Origin: Mytilus edulis
Lineage: Eukaryota > Mollusca > Bivalvia > Mytilida > Mytilidae
Length of the DNA: 64,000 bases
Direction: 5' to 3'
NCBI RefSeq assembly: GCF_963676685.1
Contig: NC_092353.1
Span: 7,530,207-7,594,206, forward strand
Part shown: positions 45,150-57,549 of the stretch, piece after piece
Layout: each line of letters begins with the position of its first letter
Numbering within the stretch: position 1 is the first letter of the stretch
Position numbers and translations under genes: made by a program
The notes under the pieces: generated by a model
Databases searched by the model: none
Seen by the model: the letters and a program-made list of their open reading frames with translations, nothing else
Told to the model about the DNA's origin: nothing

Positions 45150-47050
45150 TGAAATAAGTCAAGAGGTAATAATTATTAAACTGATAGAATGCATATTGTT
45201 AAAAGAAATTATAACTGATAATTTCATTTTTTGAAGTTTTGCATTGGTTACAATAAATATACCTTAGGCATCAATCTAGTTGTTTCTGTATGTATTTTTG
45301 TTTTGCATAGGTTTTCTGTGCATGACGTGCGTTTCGTCTTCAGCTTTACGAGTTTAAAAGTTATGCGGATAACAGAAATACTAAAAATTTATGTTGGACA
45401 ATATAAAAGACCACAACCATCAAAAACAGCATTTGCTTTCCAAAACACAAATATTAAAATAAATCACACACATTGTTTAGATAGCTTCAATATGGTGAAG
45501 GTATTTTTATTTTACAAACATTTTCCCTTTGTCTGTCTAAACCGTGCATGGTTAAATTAATACACACAATTTCAAATCTGCGCAATTTGTAATACTTCGT
45601 TTAGAGCTGTTGTAGTGCAGTGGCAGTGTTCACAGACGTTATGATATAATGGCCAATGAGAAAACCAACAGACACTAGTTCGATGAAAGACAAAAGAAAC
45701 TAAGCAAAAACGCCGACAGCAGCCAGGAAGGGTAGAAAAATGGTCGACAACATGAAATTACGCAAGTAGCAAGTGACACTGACGATAAGAGCAAATTAAA
45801 TTACGCAGAAAAATATGGCGTTCGGTACTCGCTATTCACAAATGAAAGCGGCTGCGGCTGAGCATAACAATAATCATGTTTCGAAAGCGCCATCTCAATT
45901 TAATAAAAATCAACCCGTTCGTTATACCAATCCTGGTACAACAGTCATTAGTGTTAATAGCAGGCTGAAACACAATATCTGTATGTTCTGATTTTATTTT
46001 GCACACTATTTTGATAATGCTCCACTGTCTATATATATTAACAAGTAATATTATGGCAATCATCCAAACCGAGTTTGTCCTAAAAGATATTCATGATCTT
46101 TTGATAAGGAGATTTATTGAAGAATAGTACATTCAATCTACAAATTTACTTACATTTTATAAGTCTGCCGGTAAAAGGAAAAGTCCTTTCAGATCTCAGA
46201 CATATAAATAACTATTTTTTTGAAAACTAGTGTAAAATGTGTGAAGATATTCGTAGTGACATACATTCATTACAAACAATTCTTTCTGTTTCCAGTTTAA
46301 TGTTATGTCACTATATCACATTTTTATCTAACATATAGAATTTTAGGATTTTCTTGGCAAGTTAAATACATTGTTCGTACTTTCTTTTTGGCTATGGTCA
46401 GCTTAATATATATTAACCTTGATCACCAGACCACTTATAAAAATAGAAGGGTGAAGGTTTACAAGTATTATTGTACATATCTGATAGTTTAGATACGGAA
46501 AGAGACAATGTTATTTATTCAACTGTGTCTGAACAACTGAGACAAAAAATCATTTATGAGCGGTTAAGATCTCAGTGATCACCTTTGATTATTGTGGTAT
46601 TCTTTGGTTATTCAATTGACAACTACCAGGGTACAATTTTATATATGACATCACTTAGCGTTGAGGTTTTAACTTATTCGGATGTGTCTAATTTTTGTAC
46701 ATTTAGTCGAGTTAAGTAATGTATCGGTTGTTTCCTGTAATTACTTAATACTTCAGTTTTATCATATATCTTTTGTGTAGTCATTTTGTAAAATGTACTG
46801 TTTGCAAAAGTATAAATAATTCTTCATAATAGGGATTTTCTGGTACCTAACATAAACCCTGGCCTTTTTTTGGCAACTTTTTGAATTTTTGGTCCTCGAT
46901 GCTGTTCAAGTTTGTACTTGTTTCGGCTTTCAAACTTTTGTATCTGGGCGTCACTGGTAAGTGTTGCATGAACAAAATGAACTTCTAGCGTATTGAAATT
47001 TCAAACTTGTTGCTTTTTGTTAGCTATTATTTGTGTGTTTCTTTATTATT
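45150..47050. other. Intergenic between nucleotidase and inhibitor block; repeat fragments
   Basis: A short family A-like core at 45318-45345 (gacgtgcgtttcgtcttcag) and a reverse family A copy at 46850-46965 (tttggcaactttttgaattt, ctgggcgtcactggtaag). Otherwise nothing recognisable. Confidence 0.5.
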
Positions 47051-47054
47051 TGTG

Positions 47055-47610
47055 TTCTCCACATGAGAGCAAAAAGAGGGACGAAAAATACCAAAGAGAC
47101 AGTCAAAATCATAAATCAAAAACAAACTGACAACGCCATGGCTAAAAATGAAAAAGACAAACAGACAAACAACAGTACACATGACACAACATAGAAAACT
47201 AAAGAATAAACAACACGAACCACACCAAAAACTAGGGTTGATCTCAGGTGCTCCGACAGGGTAGGCATATCCTGCTCCACATGTGGCACCCGTCGTGTTG
47301 CTTTTGTGAAAACAAATCCGGTAAATAGTCTAATTCGGTAGATCACATTCATGAAAGGGAAGGGGACTGTAGTTACGACGTACGAAAAATATCCGATATC
47401 TTTTGTGAAACGGTTATTCCATAACGGTCAACCAACTCGTGATGGCGTTCGAAAAACCTACAAAGGGAGGAAAGGATCACCATTTGAAACTCTTGGTTTA
47501 ATAGCTTCCTTGTGAGCAGCAACCCTCTATAAAAAAATCATGATCGTAAATGCAAGCACGGGAATATCGTATCAATTGGGAGATGTATACACCGTATGAT
47601 GCTGTTGAAA
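47055..47610 (-). pseudogene. Decayed retroelement reverse transcriptase C-terminus, reverse copy
   Basis: Minus-strand translation with frame changes gives GVYISQLIRYSRACI (near 47590-47545), then RGLLLTRKLLNQEF and ERHHELVDRYGITVSQKISD. This is the same protein region as at 13730-14360 but less decayed. The 3' non-coding part (tctcaggtgctccgacaggg, ccacatgtggcacccgtcgt) extends down to 47055. It ends exactly where duplication block 1 begins, so it inserted at, or marks, the block edge. Confidence 0.8.
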
Positions 47611-47944
47611 TGACACAGAAATAACGAAAAACAAATATGAATATAAAGGAACACTAAATGTATTTTAATCTTTTATTCAGCTATTATTGTGTGTTCGCAA
47701 ACTGACTTTTCTGATCGTTAATACTAGATTAAGCATGATTGTCTCTTATTAAAAAAAAATAAAACAGTTTGTTCTGCTAAGCTGGCTTTAAAATATTGTT
47801 ACGACTCATATGATGAATCACCATAGTCATAAGATTAGAAAACAAATAAAAACAATTAGTCTTATTTTTACAAGCATGCCAAAGATAAGCCAACAGTTAA
47901 ATAAAATGTTTCAAATTTCATTATGACTTTCGTTATTTTGTTTA

Positions 47945-50900
47945 TTAGTTTCTGCAGTGACACCTTCCGTCGATACAGTGGGCATTTCTGTCATGACAAT
48001 CGTGACGGCATTCGTCGGCGGACGTGCAGGCTGAAATGAAACAAAACCATATCATTGTATATCATTTATATTTGTATCATTGTTTTCAATAGCTTAAATT
48101 TGTTTATTTAAACATTCAAAATCAAATAAAATTGAGAATAAAGAACAAGGAGAATGAGTGCGCATCTTAATCCAAATATTAATAATAGTCTAAATACATT
48201 GCATATGTCCCATTAACTTTAAAACTTGTTGAATATTAGATACAGATATAAGCCTTTTATAGCTGAGTTTCTGGTATGGACTGTGTATATAGTTGAATAC
48301 CATACAGGGACCTACAGTTGTTCATTTATGTTTTATTATGTTGTTAATTATTCATTTGGCATTGTCAATCATACTACATCTTTTTATTGTTATAAGATAA
48401 GTCCTTTTTTTAATATTAGTATTTCAATTCAAATTTATCTGTATTTGTAAAATGGTGGTTGTTAATATGAAAAATAAAGAAGATATGGTATGATTTTCAA
48501 TTCAAAAACTATCACGAGAGACCAAATGACACAGACATATCAAATATCAAACAAATTAAACGAGAAACCTAACGGCCTACTGTATGTACAATGCAATAAT
48601 CGAAATGAAATACATCAACATACGACAACCACTGCATTACAGTCTCTAAGCCATGGACAGACACATACATACAGAATTTAGCAGGTTTAAACCTGTCAGT
48701 AGGATACCAACCCTCCAACTAATTTGGTACAGTGGTGTAATAGTACAACATAAGAACGAACTACAAAAATGTATACATGTCAGTTGAAAAAATCAGACTG
48801 ATACAAACACCAATACACATAACAGAAACACAGAGTGGACGTGTCTGGGTTATTGTTTATCCCAACATCAAAACGACACTTAGTACAGATCTGAGAGTTC
48901 TAACAATTACATGCACTGAGATCTAGTTTGAAGCTGAGAAAAAAACAAGTCATGCATCTAAGACTAAAAAGTCGATCAGTACACATCCAAGATCCAATGA
49001 AAATTGAAAAAACGTAAAAAACAGTCAGGGAAAACGTGACGTTGTGCATAACCTATGTTTTTAAACTGGGTTGTGAGAAATTATAATATGGTAGAAACAA
49101 CAAAGCTATGGATGAGAGTTGAATGACACTTTAAACTAAATATCAAATCATTTTGTTGTTTACTTAATCTTCACCGGACCTTTCAAATTCAAAAAAGAAT
49201 ATACAGGTCTACCTCTATTTATGTGTTAGCTTTGTTATTTCCATTAGATGATATTTCACAGATTTAGTAGTCAGTTATATTTGGAAATAAAGAAATAAAA
49301 GATATATAAAATAACCAGGCATTAAAACTTACTGGCTCCACTTGATGTTGTACAGGTACATTCACCATGTAAACACACTAGGTTAGCATTTGTAGCACAC
49401 GTTGTTAAATGGCAGTCATTCGTTTGACGGCACTGCTCTCCCATTACGGCTGTAAATACGAATAACAATAGTATGTATTATGGTTCTACAAAATTTAAGT
49501 GCATCTTTTTTTTTACAGGTATAACATTACTACTAGTAAACATAAAAGCAATATTTCAAATCAAAACATTTGTAAATTGCGTTGACAATAAATTATTTGA
49601 CAAAACAGATATAAATTGTAAGTACATGATTATGATTTTTTTCGTAAGTAATGTCTTTCTAACATCCTCGACAATGGTTAAACATATCTCTACAAAAATT
49701 AGAGGCACACTTAGAAAGGTTTGTTAAAATTGAAATTATAAATAAATTCACGGATCAGGCAAGCTAAATCAACAACATAAATTACAATTCCCACAAATGA
49801 CAATTTGATCATCCACAGATGCTAACGTTTATGTATGTGTATTCGTTCTTCATAAAGTTTATCCAGAAATGCGCCTCCGACCCATACAGTTGATAAAATT
49901 CTCGTTTATAATTTGCGTTCTACAATAAAAACGATAACAATCATTGATCTTGAATTTTTCATGTTAGAGAAGATCATTTCCTTTTTTTTATTTACAGTGA
50001 TGTGCTCATTAAGCATAATTTTTTCCAACAGCAGTATGAGTGAGGACAATTGACTGAAATCGACCTTGCACTGGCTTTATGGGCACCATCGTGCAAAAGT
50101 TAACTGAAAATTTACAAACGACATATTATCGCGGGTTTCGATAATTAAAAACAAGCATATGGTCGTCTGATTTTAGATTTTACAAAAAGTAAAATTCGCA
50201 TTACAGGTGGTGCATACTTACAAAGCATGCAGAACGCTACGCTGTCACTGAGCACGGTCTTTGTACTTTTGAAAATTATGCTACTCGCTCGATGTTTGTT
50301 TTCTTGATTTTGTTTAATTTTTTAACGATTTACAAGATTTGTCTAATATTTAATCAACAACACTTTTTTTAATAATCAAATTTTGAAAATAACGCCGTGT
50401 AAATCTTGTATAAATCATGACAGTATCATAACCTCATATATGATCATTCATTTCGGCCATCGAAGAGATCAGTTATTTAAAGTTCTGGATCAAATGCATT
50501 GATTTGGTGAATTAGTTTGCTTTTTTTTTTTTATAGTTTTGTTTTCCGCTTGAGGTGATGTTTATCTAGTTAAAACAAATTATTGGATATGGAAATATGT
50601 AAAATTGATTTCGTACTGAACTTTATACTCAAAATAGGAACACGAGATGAAATGTTGGATTTGGAGTTTTTTTCACTAGAACATTTGCGTAAACCATTAT
50701 GCTGTGTGCGCATAAATTGTTCAAGTACTGTTTCCTTTTCACTTATTTTACAGTCCAATAGTTTCATAGAATATATTATTGTACGTAATGATTTTACAAC
50801 ATTGAAGTTCAACCCATGAGCCTTATGTAGACGAAACGCGCGTCTGGCGTATAAAATTATAATCCTGGTAATTTTGATAACTACTTACAATAAAATGAAA

Positions 50901-51049
50901 AAAATAAAATATGTTTTAATTTGAAATACAAGTTTGATTATACTGATAATATCAATGACTGAAAAGGTTCGAAATTAAGAAATAAGTAATGTAAAAGTAG
51001 GCAGTCACTTACCGACACAAAGAGCCAAGCACAAAATAACGAATTTCAT
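47945..51049 (-). CDS. Cvsi-2-like secreted serine protease inhibitor, copy 1
   Basis: Three exons on the minus strand: 51013-51049, 49333-49449 and 47945-48030; all junctions are GT/AG and phase 1, giving 79 residues. Exon 1 supplies a signal peptide (about residues 1-16). The mature 63 residues carry 12 cysteines as two six-cysteine modules: C-x5-C-x4-C-x7-C-x4-C-x-C in exon 2 and C-x5-C-x3-C-x6-C-x4-C-x-C in exon 3. This pattern and the HCIDGRCHC ending match the oyster serine protease inhibitor family cvSI/Cvsi-2, extracellular inhibitors of subtilisin-type proteases proposed to act against parasites. The assignment rests on cysteine pattern and remembered family features, not on a search. 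AATAAA overlaps the stop codon (AAC TAA TAAA). It is paralogous to the gene at 60030-62571. The intron between exons 2 and 3 contains an inverted pair of dispersed repeats. Confidence 0.87.
48235..49010. repeat. Inverted pair of family B fragments in intron 2 of inhibitor copy 1
   Basis: A forward fragment (48245-48390, agccttttatagctgagttt, cattgtcaatcatactacat) faces a reverse fragment (48475-49010, gaagatatggtatgattttc through gtacagatctgagagttc). The same arrangement occurs at 60340-61090 in copy 2, so it predates the block duplication. Confidence 0.8.
50818..50875 (-). repeat. Truncated family A in inhibitor copy 1 only
   Basis: Reverse core tagacgaaacgcgcgtctgg with ggcgtataaaattataatcc. 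The surrounding sequence is shared with block 2 near 62395, which lacks this piece. Confidence 0.75.
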
Positions 51050-51106
51050 TGTTAGTTTTTAGTTTTGTGAATAGTTTGCTATGCAACTTTGATCAACATG
51101 TGTGTT

Positions 51107-51116
51107 CTTTTTATAG
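51107..51116 (-). promoter_or_regulatory. TATA box of inhibitor copy 1
   Basis: Read on the minus strand this is CTATAAAAAG, 58 bases before the ATG at 51049. The sequence from here to the ATG is well conserved with copy 2, suggesting that both genes kept the same core promoter. Confidence 0.65.
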
Positions 51117-51854
51117 TATATCGATGTGTGCATAAGACCTACAATGCTCTCACATTATAGATAATATTCCCTATATAGAATATGATGTCATGATTGATAT
51201 GTGAGGGTCAACCTATGCATGTTTATGTAGACCATATCCCTAAGTAGTAATGATCACGATTTATGTAATATGTAAACAAAATGTGTTGGGAATCGCACGC
51301 TGGTTCATAATATAACCTTACTCAGGATGTCTAAGAACAAAACCAAGTCATAAACTGTGAATAATTATTATTAATTTCATTGTTGATATGGATGTTGAAG
51401 GCTTTCTATAACGACTGATTGTATCAAGGTTTCGGCTTACTGGTTAGGTATTGAAAAAACTTTCATTACTGTAATGTTATAGTCCACATCCACATGTACG
51501 GAGATTTACGGACCCTATAATGCTGTTTTGACCATTATATCATAGTGTTGCCACACGTTCACATAAACATATGTTCACGATTTAGTTGCCAAGATTGTGT
51601 TTATCGATTTCAACCCCTTTAACGTTAATTTGTTTTGTCATAATAATACTTTGTTAATTTAGATGAAGGGAAAATTGCTTGTAAACACGTTATTTTCCCT
51701 ACATTCTCTGGTCTTATGTCTTTCTTGTATCAAGAAACAATATCTTTTTATAATAAAAAAGGCGGACGTCAATGTCACTTCGACAAATTGGATTGTTTTA
51801 TGATACACTGATAACTTAATGTTGATTATAAATCTTTAGAGCACTATATAAAAA

Positions 51855-51990
51855 TAAAGAGATATGGTACATGCCTTCTGCTGTTGTTTTTTTATTTGGT
51901 CGGGTTGTTGTCTCTTTGACACATTCCCCTTTTCCATTCTCAATTTTACGAATATATATAATATAACTTTGCACGATAACATAAAGTAGA
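51855..51990 (+). repeat. Family E end fragment in block 1 only
   Basis: tcgggttgttgtctctttgac and ccattctcaattttac match the family E terminus. Block 2 lacks it at the corresponding point (about 63320). Confidence 0.7.
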
Positions 51991-52194
51991 AAAAGCAATA
52001 AAAGGGAAATGTACAGACCTCACCTTTTACAGAAAAACAAACATTATCGCATATTTTGTTTTGAAAAGCCTCTTCAAGAAACACGTGAAACAATGCAATT
52101 GAGAAAACAAAGAAAAGATTAATTATCAAAAACAAATATGAAAGACCTCTAGCAACGACAGAGACTGCACTGAAGGTTCGTGACTTAAGACAGT

Positions 52195-52520
52195 CTATAA
52201 AAAAAAGATGTGATATGATTGCCAATGAGACAACTATCCACAAAAGATCAAAATGACAAAAACAAAAACAAATATAGGTCACCGTACGGCCTTCAACAAT
52301 GAGCAAAGCCCATACTGCATAGTTAGCTATAAAAGGCCCCGATAAGCCAACGTTAAACAATTCAAACGAGACAAATAACGGCCTTATTTATGAAAAAAAT
52401 GAACGAAAAACAAAAACGTAACACATAAACAAACGACAAACAATGAATTACAGGCTCCTGACTTGGGACAGGCACATACATAAATAATGTGGTGAGGTTT
52501 ATAAAGATTGTGATTCAGTG
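52195..52520 (-). repeat. Family B reverse copy in block 1 only
   Basis: aaaagatgtgatatgattgcc, accgtacggccttcaacaat, gctataaaaggccccgataa and aggctcctgacttgggacag. It is nearly intact at this end and therefore relatively young. Confidence 0.82.
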
Positions 52521-52559
52521 AAACAGGTTTGAGGACGCTAACGGCCTCATATAATATAT

Positions 52560-52850
52560 AATATATAATTATTATATATATATATATATATATATATAGT
52601 CCAGTAATAATGAACGCCATACTAATTTCCAAATTGTACACAAGAAACCAAAATTAAAATAATACAAGACTAACAAAGGCCAGAGACTCCTGACTTAGAA
52701 CAGGCGCAAACATGTTTATGATCTCAACCTTCCCCTATACCTCTAGCCAATGTAGAAAAGTAAACGCATAACAATACGCACATTAAGATTCAGTTCAAGA
52801 GAAGTCTGAGTCTGAAGTCAGAAGATGCATATACGGGCCCTGGATTTAAA
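52560..52850. repeat. (TA)n microsatellite followed by a truncated family E copy
   Basis: A tatata run lies at 52570-52600. Immediately after it, agtccagtaataatgaacgc through gagtctgaagtcagaagatg copies the middle of the family E element at 32810-33065. Confidence 0.78.
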
Positions 52851-53859
52851 TCAGATATGATCTGGCGGTTTTTGTCTTTTTTTCAAAATACATATTTTTA
52901 ATTGTGACTATCTTTAGTTTCGAATCTTTCTTTCATTCTAATTAATTTAGTTTAAATGAAAATAAGGAAATTGGAATTAAAACACTGTTGAAGAGAAACT
53001 ACATATTCGGGTTAAATTCACCTTAGTTTGTTAATTCAAGTTTGACATCTAACATCTTAATCCGTAATCCACATTTACCCGACAACCTTAAATTGTTTAT
53101 TGAATTTTATCAATCAAATATCCTCACACAGGAAACTAGACAAAATAAGTTATTTGTAATGGTATTTATCAAAACTAAAATGATTGAAAATATCTTTGTA
53201 GAATATGAATTTGCCTAATAAGCGAATAATTATAATACATATATTTCAACATCTTCAATAGAGAGATTACTGATAAGATGCCCAAAATATATGTACATGT
53301 ATACATATTGCGATTAGTGCTATATAGTATGTCAATGATATCGAATGCCCGCTGAGTGTTAAACATGTTTGACACTGCTGGTTTTAATTTTATGACTCAA
53401 CTATAAATTTAAGAAAAGTTAATAGTTTCTGAATATTTTTAGATTCAATATTTTATCATTATTATTATTTTTTAAAGTCTCACCGCATACAAACATAAAA
53501 TAATAATCACAGAACTAAACAAAACATTTAAACATTTGCATTGTGTGCATCAATCTTTAAAAAGATAAATGAGACGCGTATAAGACACAATATATAAATA
53601 TAAACAAATTTACATTCAAAATTTACAGTGTCCGTATATAACAAATGAAATGAAACATCTTTTTATTTGAGAACAAGCGAAATAAAATGCCGTTTCTTTT
53701 CAATAAAATATTGTTGATGTTTTTGGCATCTATTGCAGCAACATTGTCGTTATTGAATAAATATATATTTTTTTCGCTATTTGATATTTATAAATTGAAA
53801 TGTTAAGCCTAATGTATTATTATATGTCTATAATGGGCATTTTAAAAGGACAGGAATAT

Positions 53860-54370
53860 AAAAAAGAAGATGTGATATGATTTCCAATTAGACAACAGTC
53901 CACAAGAGACCAAAATGACAGAGACATTAACAAATATAGATCACCGTACGGCCTTCAACAATGAGTAATGCCCATACCGCATGGTCAGCTATAAAAGGCC
54001 CTGATATGACAATGTAAAAACAATTCAAACAAGAAAACGAACCGCCTTATTTATATAACAAAAAAAAATGAATGAAAAATAAATATGTAAAACATAAACA
54101 AACGACAACTACTGAATTGCAGGCTCCTGACTTGGGACAGGCGCATACATAAATAATGTGGCGAGGTTAAAATTGTTAGCGGGCTCCCTATCCTCACCCT
54201 AGTCTCGATCAGTGGTATAACAGTACATGTACAACATAATAAAAAAAGAGGGTTTGGATGGGGTTCAATGATTAGAGAATAATGCCCTTGAAAATGAAGA
54301 TTAGAGAATAATGGGCATCAAAAATAAAGATTAGAGAAATGCGTGGTCTAAAAATATAATGAACATTGAA
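53860..54370 (-). repeat. Family B reverse copy plus short tandem repeats
   Basis: 53865-54240 is a well-preserved reverse family B. From 54270 a short tandem motif (gattagagaataatg) repeats three times. Confidence 0.75.
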
Positions 54371-54604
54371 TGATCAATAAAAGAAAACGCTAAAAGATAC
54401 CTGAATTTTATTGAATGATTAATAAAAGAAAATGCTAAACATTATCTGGTAACAGAATTTTCTCTTCTTAAAATTTAAAGAAAATTATCAAAGTTATCAT
54501 TGTAAAAATATGATAAAAGTGAAAACAAACTTGGTAAACCTTTTTTGGTTTCGTGGTAACAGACTATAGGATTCAGTCAATATGAACTGGTTTCCGATAC
54601 TTCT

Positions 54605-54690
54605 ACTCGGGCTTTAAATTCAGTGGCAGATCCAGAGGGGGCGTAGAGGGCGTACACCTCCCCTTTTGCTTGGACTTTTTTTTTAAATGA
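54605..54690 (+). repeat. Short fragment resembling a widespread marine invertebrate repeat end
   Basis: gtggcagatccagagggggcg followed by cacctccccttttgcttgga. I recognise this type of string as a common repeat terminus; the parent element is not determined. Confidence 0.4.
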
Positions 54691-54774
54691 TTAATCAGAC
54701 TAGACTTCGTGAATTAATAGGGAGATGCAGCATCTAAAATGTCCAACCCTTACACCTTACCAGCAACTACAAAT

Positions 54775-55280
54775 AAAGGCAACAGTAGTATACCGCTGTT
54801 CAAAACTCATAAATCCATGGACAAAAAACAAAATCGGGGTAACAAACTAAAACCGAGGGAAACGCATTAAATATAAGAGGAGAACAACGACACAACACCG
54901 AAACGCAACACACACAGAAACGGACCAAGCAACAGACAAAACACCACGAGAATAACAAATATAACATCAAAACCAAATACAAGAATTAGGGATAGATAAG
55001 TACCGTGCCACGTCTTATCTAAAAAATAAGAGAAAACACAAACGACTCAACGTTAAAATGCAACACACACAGAAACGAACAATATTATAACAATGGCCAT
55101 CTTCCTGACTTGGTACAGGACACTTTTAAAGGGGAATAAAAGTGGTGGGTTGAACCTGGTTTTATGGCATGCCAAACCTCGCACTTTAATGGCAAAGTTA
55201 AATATAACATTGAAATGACAACATAATATTACAGGACTACAATACAAATAAAAAGGAGACCATATTAGACAAAGAAAAGC
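54775..55280 (-). repeat. Family D reverse copy
   Basis: ggcaacagtagtataccgct, aaccgagggaaacgcattaa, acttggtacaggacactttt and gtgggttgaacctggtttta. A second partial start at 55045 suggests two nested or duplicated pieces. Confidence 0.78.
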
Positions 55281-55309
55281 ATGATTAATAGATAACAAAA
55301 AGCATCAGG

Positions 55310-55695
55310 TTTAAAGTTCAATACGCCTAAAACGCGTCTTGTCCACACAAGACTCAATAGTGACGCCCAGATATAAAAGATCGAAAGTGAAAAAAGTACA
55401 AAGTTGTACAGCACTGAAGATCAAAAGTTGAAAAGGTTTTGCCAAATACGGCATTGTTTGTATGCCCGGGATAAGAACATTCTTATTATATAGAACAATT
55501 CATGCTATTGCAAACAGTAAATTTTATCAAATGAATATGAAAGAGATATACATAATCATGATAATGAAACTGAAGTATTAACTAATTACAGAAAACTAAA
55601 CCCGAATACATAACGCCCAGATATAAAAGATCGAAAGTGAAAAAAGTACAAAGTTGTACAGGACTGAAGATCAAAAGTTGAAAAGGTTTAGCAAC
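55310..55695 (+). repeat. Family A copy with a repeated 3' segment
   Basis: The core aaacgcgtcttgtccacac and its downstream part occupy 55315-55460. An 80-base stretch from it (acgcccagatataaaagatc through aaagttgaaaaggttt) recurs almost exactly at 55613-55691, about 256 bases further on. A template jump or local duplication is the likely cause. Confidence 0.8.
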
Positions 55696-56004
55696 ACTTT
55701 TTTTTTTATAATTTTTTTTTTTGTTGTTTTTGGAAAAAAATATTTAAACATCATTGATATAATCCTTAGTTTTACCTGTAACAGTCGTACTTTTTTCCTG
55801 CTGATTGATTTCGCACCATTTCAGCTTTGCATGTGTCAATGATGTTTTACCTTCTGTACCTGTTATTTTAAAACGATATTAAAAAATTCTTTTTCACTAA
55901 CGTTCAGAAACACACCATTGGTAAGAAAAACACAAACACCGTTGAAAAATTTGCTTGGGACGTCAACCAGGCCACCCCGAAAATGACAGTCAGAAAGGTC
56001 TTGA

Positions 56005-56280
56005 AACGGTTGATGCCGGAATGAGGGTTGTTGACATCATGGCTCGATTTAAAGTGCACTAGGCAACAGTTCAGAGACTAACAAACAGATATCGACAAAT
56101 TACAACTGCATAGGATAGGTCAATATCTCGTAGTCAAGAAAAAAACTATCGTCAAGGGCGGAGCGCTTCCTTCGCTTTACGTCAACACGTGACAAGTTTT
56201 TTTCGGCTAAAAAAGTACTGCATTGACTAAGGGAAGTTGCTGGTGTTCCTGTCAATCCTTCATTGGTGCACTAAGGGCAT
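56005..56280 (+). pseudogene. Dead Tc1-like transposase N-terminus (DNA-binding domain)
   Basis: From 56009 the plus strand reads VDAGMRVVDIMARFKVH, stop, ATVQRLTNRYRQITTA, stop, DRSISR. This is the paired-type helix-turn-helix region typical of Tc1 transposases in molluscs, followed by a degraded serine/arginine-rich linker segment. Two in-frame stops, a frame change near 56160 and absence of the DDE catalytic domain make it non-functional. Confidence 0.82.
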
Positions 56281-56659
56281 GGCTGAGAAATTGATTTTGA
56301 GAAACACTATACTCATTTAAGCATTTTGACCCTCCCGCGCTCCATACAAAGAAAATCCTAATTAATGTGAGTGATAAACATGTTGCTTCTGACATATCAT
56401 AATTCCATTTTTGTGTTATTAAAATTATATGTTTAAATTTTATGATTTTGTAATAAAACAAAATTTCACAATTTTGTTGCTAAACTTTTTTGGCTCAGTT
56501 TATATATTAAAATAACTTAAGAAGCAATTCAAAGGATATCCAATTTGTTTCAACATTGCCGAAAACTGAGGCTACTATAAATTTTATACATGTAGTCGTC
56601 TCAGCCGAAAACAATACATAATATTGATAATATAAGCAAGTGTGACAAACCAAATTGAA

Positions 56660-56870
56660 TCACAAATTTGTTGTTTGGGATTATTCATGGTTCACTAGTA
56701 TTCCTTTCACGAATTTGGCTATACTTTTGGACCTTTTGGATTATAGCTCTTCGTCTATTATATTAAATTTGCTTTTGATTTCATATATTTTGGCCTCGAG
56801 CATCACTGAAGAGACATGTATTTTCGAAATGCGCATCTAGTACAAGAAAATTGGTACCGTTAATTGTATT
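56660..56870 (-). repeat. Family A variant, reverse copy
   Basis: gcatcactgaagagacatgt, tcgaaatgcgcatctagtac and aattggtaccgttaat are the reverse of 40770-40845. It extends upstream to about 56690 (ggctatacttttggaccttt). Confidence 0.65.
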
Positions 56871-57549
56871 CTATATTAACCAGTGACACGTGTCCTAATT
56901 TTTAAGAAAAGGGATAGAAAAAGTATGAATCAAAAATATCCGGTTTTTCAAAACTATATTTTCAAAATGCATTGCATAATTTAAACCGATTTAAAGTGTT
57001 TCATTTTATTGTATGTTTGTGCGTATACGAAAAAAATGATAGAAAGTTAAACTTCAATGTTCATGACTTACAAGTATTATAATATTTCTTGTAAAATTGA
57101 TAAATGAGCGGTTTTCACAAATACTGAACATTAGAATATATCGTAAACGTCAATTAATGAACAAGCAACTCAACGAGAAAAATATCATTTCAGAGGCATC
57201 TACATGTACATGTATAACTAGTTTTGAGTTAGAGAAATCATTCAACATGTTCATTGCCATATGATTCTATTCAGATTTGTGAGTTTTTTCGATTTACGAA
57301 TAAGTCTATAAGATAAGATTATTGCGCCAATAAATGAAACTTGACACATTCCCCATTTCCATTCTCAATTTTATTAATTGTGTCATATTTATCTCGAAAC
57401 TATTAACCTATTTACACGTACATGTAACATTAGAATACCTACTTCAACTGTTGAATAACTTTATAATTACTAAAATTCAAAATTATGTACTTCTCCTTCC
57501 GTATGCTATGTTTTTTTGTGTCAATTCTATCTTTCCATCAGGTCCATAG

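Larger units (their letters stand above)
47610..52550. repeat. Tandem duplication block 1 (contains inhibitor copy 1)
   Basis: This interval aligns by eye with 59493-63640, from shared text ending ACAGAAATAACG-like at the low end, through the gene, promoter and about 1.5 kb of upstream flank, to a shared GAAGGCGCTAACG-like stretch at the high end. It is longer than block 2 because it carries extra sequence: dispersed repeats near 50820, 51860 and 52195, and about 500 bases around 50150-50660. Confidence 0.8.

Noticed and set aside
45231-45560. Plus-strand open frame of 109 codons downstream of the nucleotidase
   Set aside because: No start context or motif; it crosses a family A-like core and AT-rich 3' flank. 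Considered as an extra nucleotidase exon encoding a GPI signal, but exon 9 already has a stop and no donor was seen.
51836-52360. Minus-strand open frame of 174 codons
   Set aside because: It runs through family E and family B repeat fragments specific to block 1 and is absent in block 2; the hydrophobic product is a by-product of T-rich repeat sequence.
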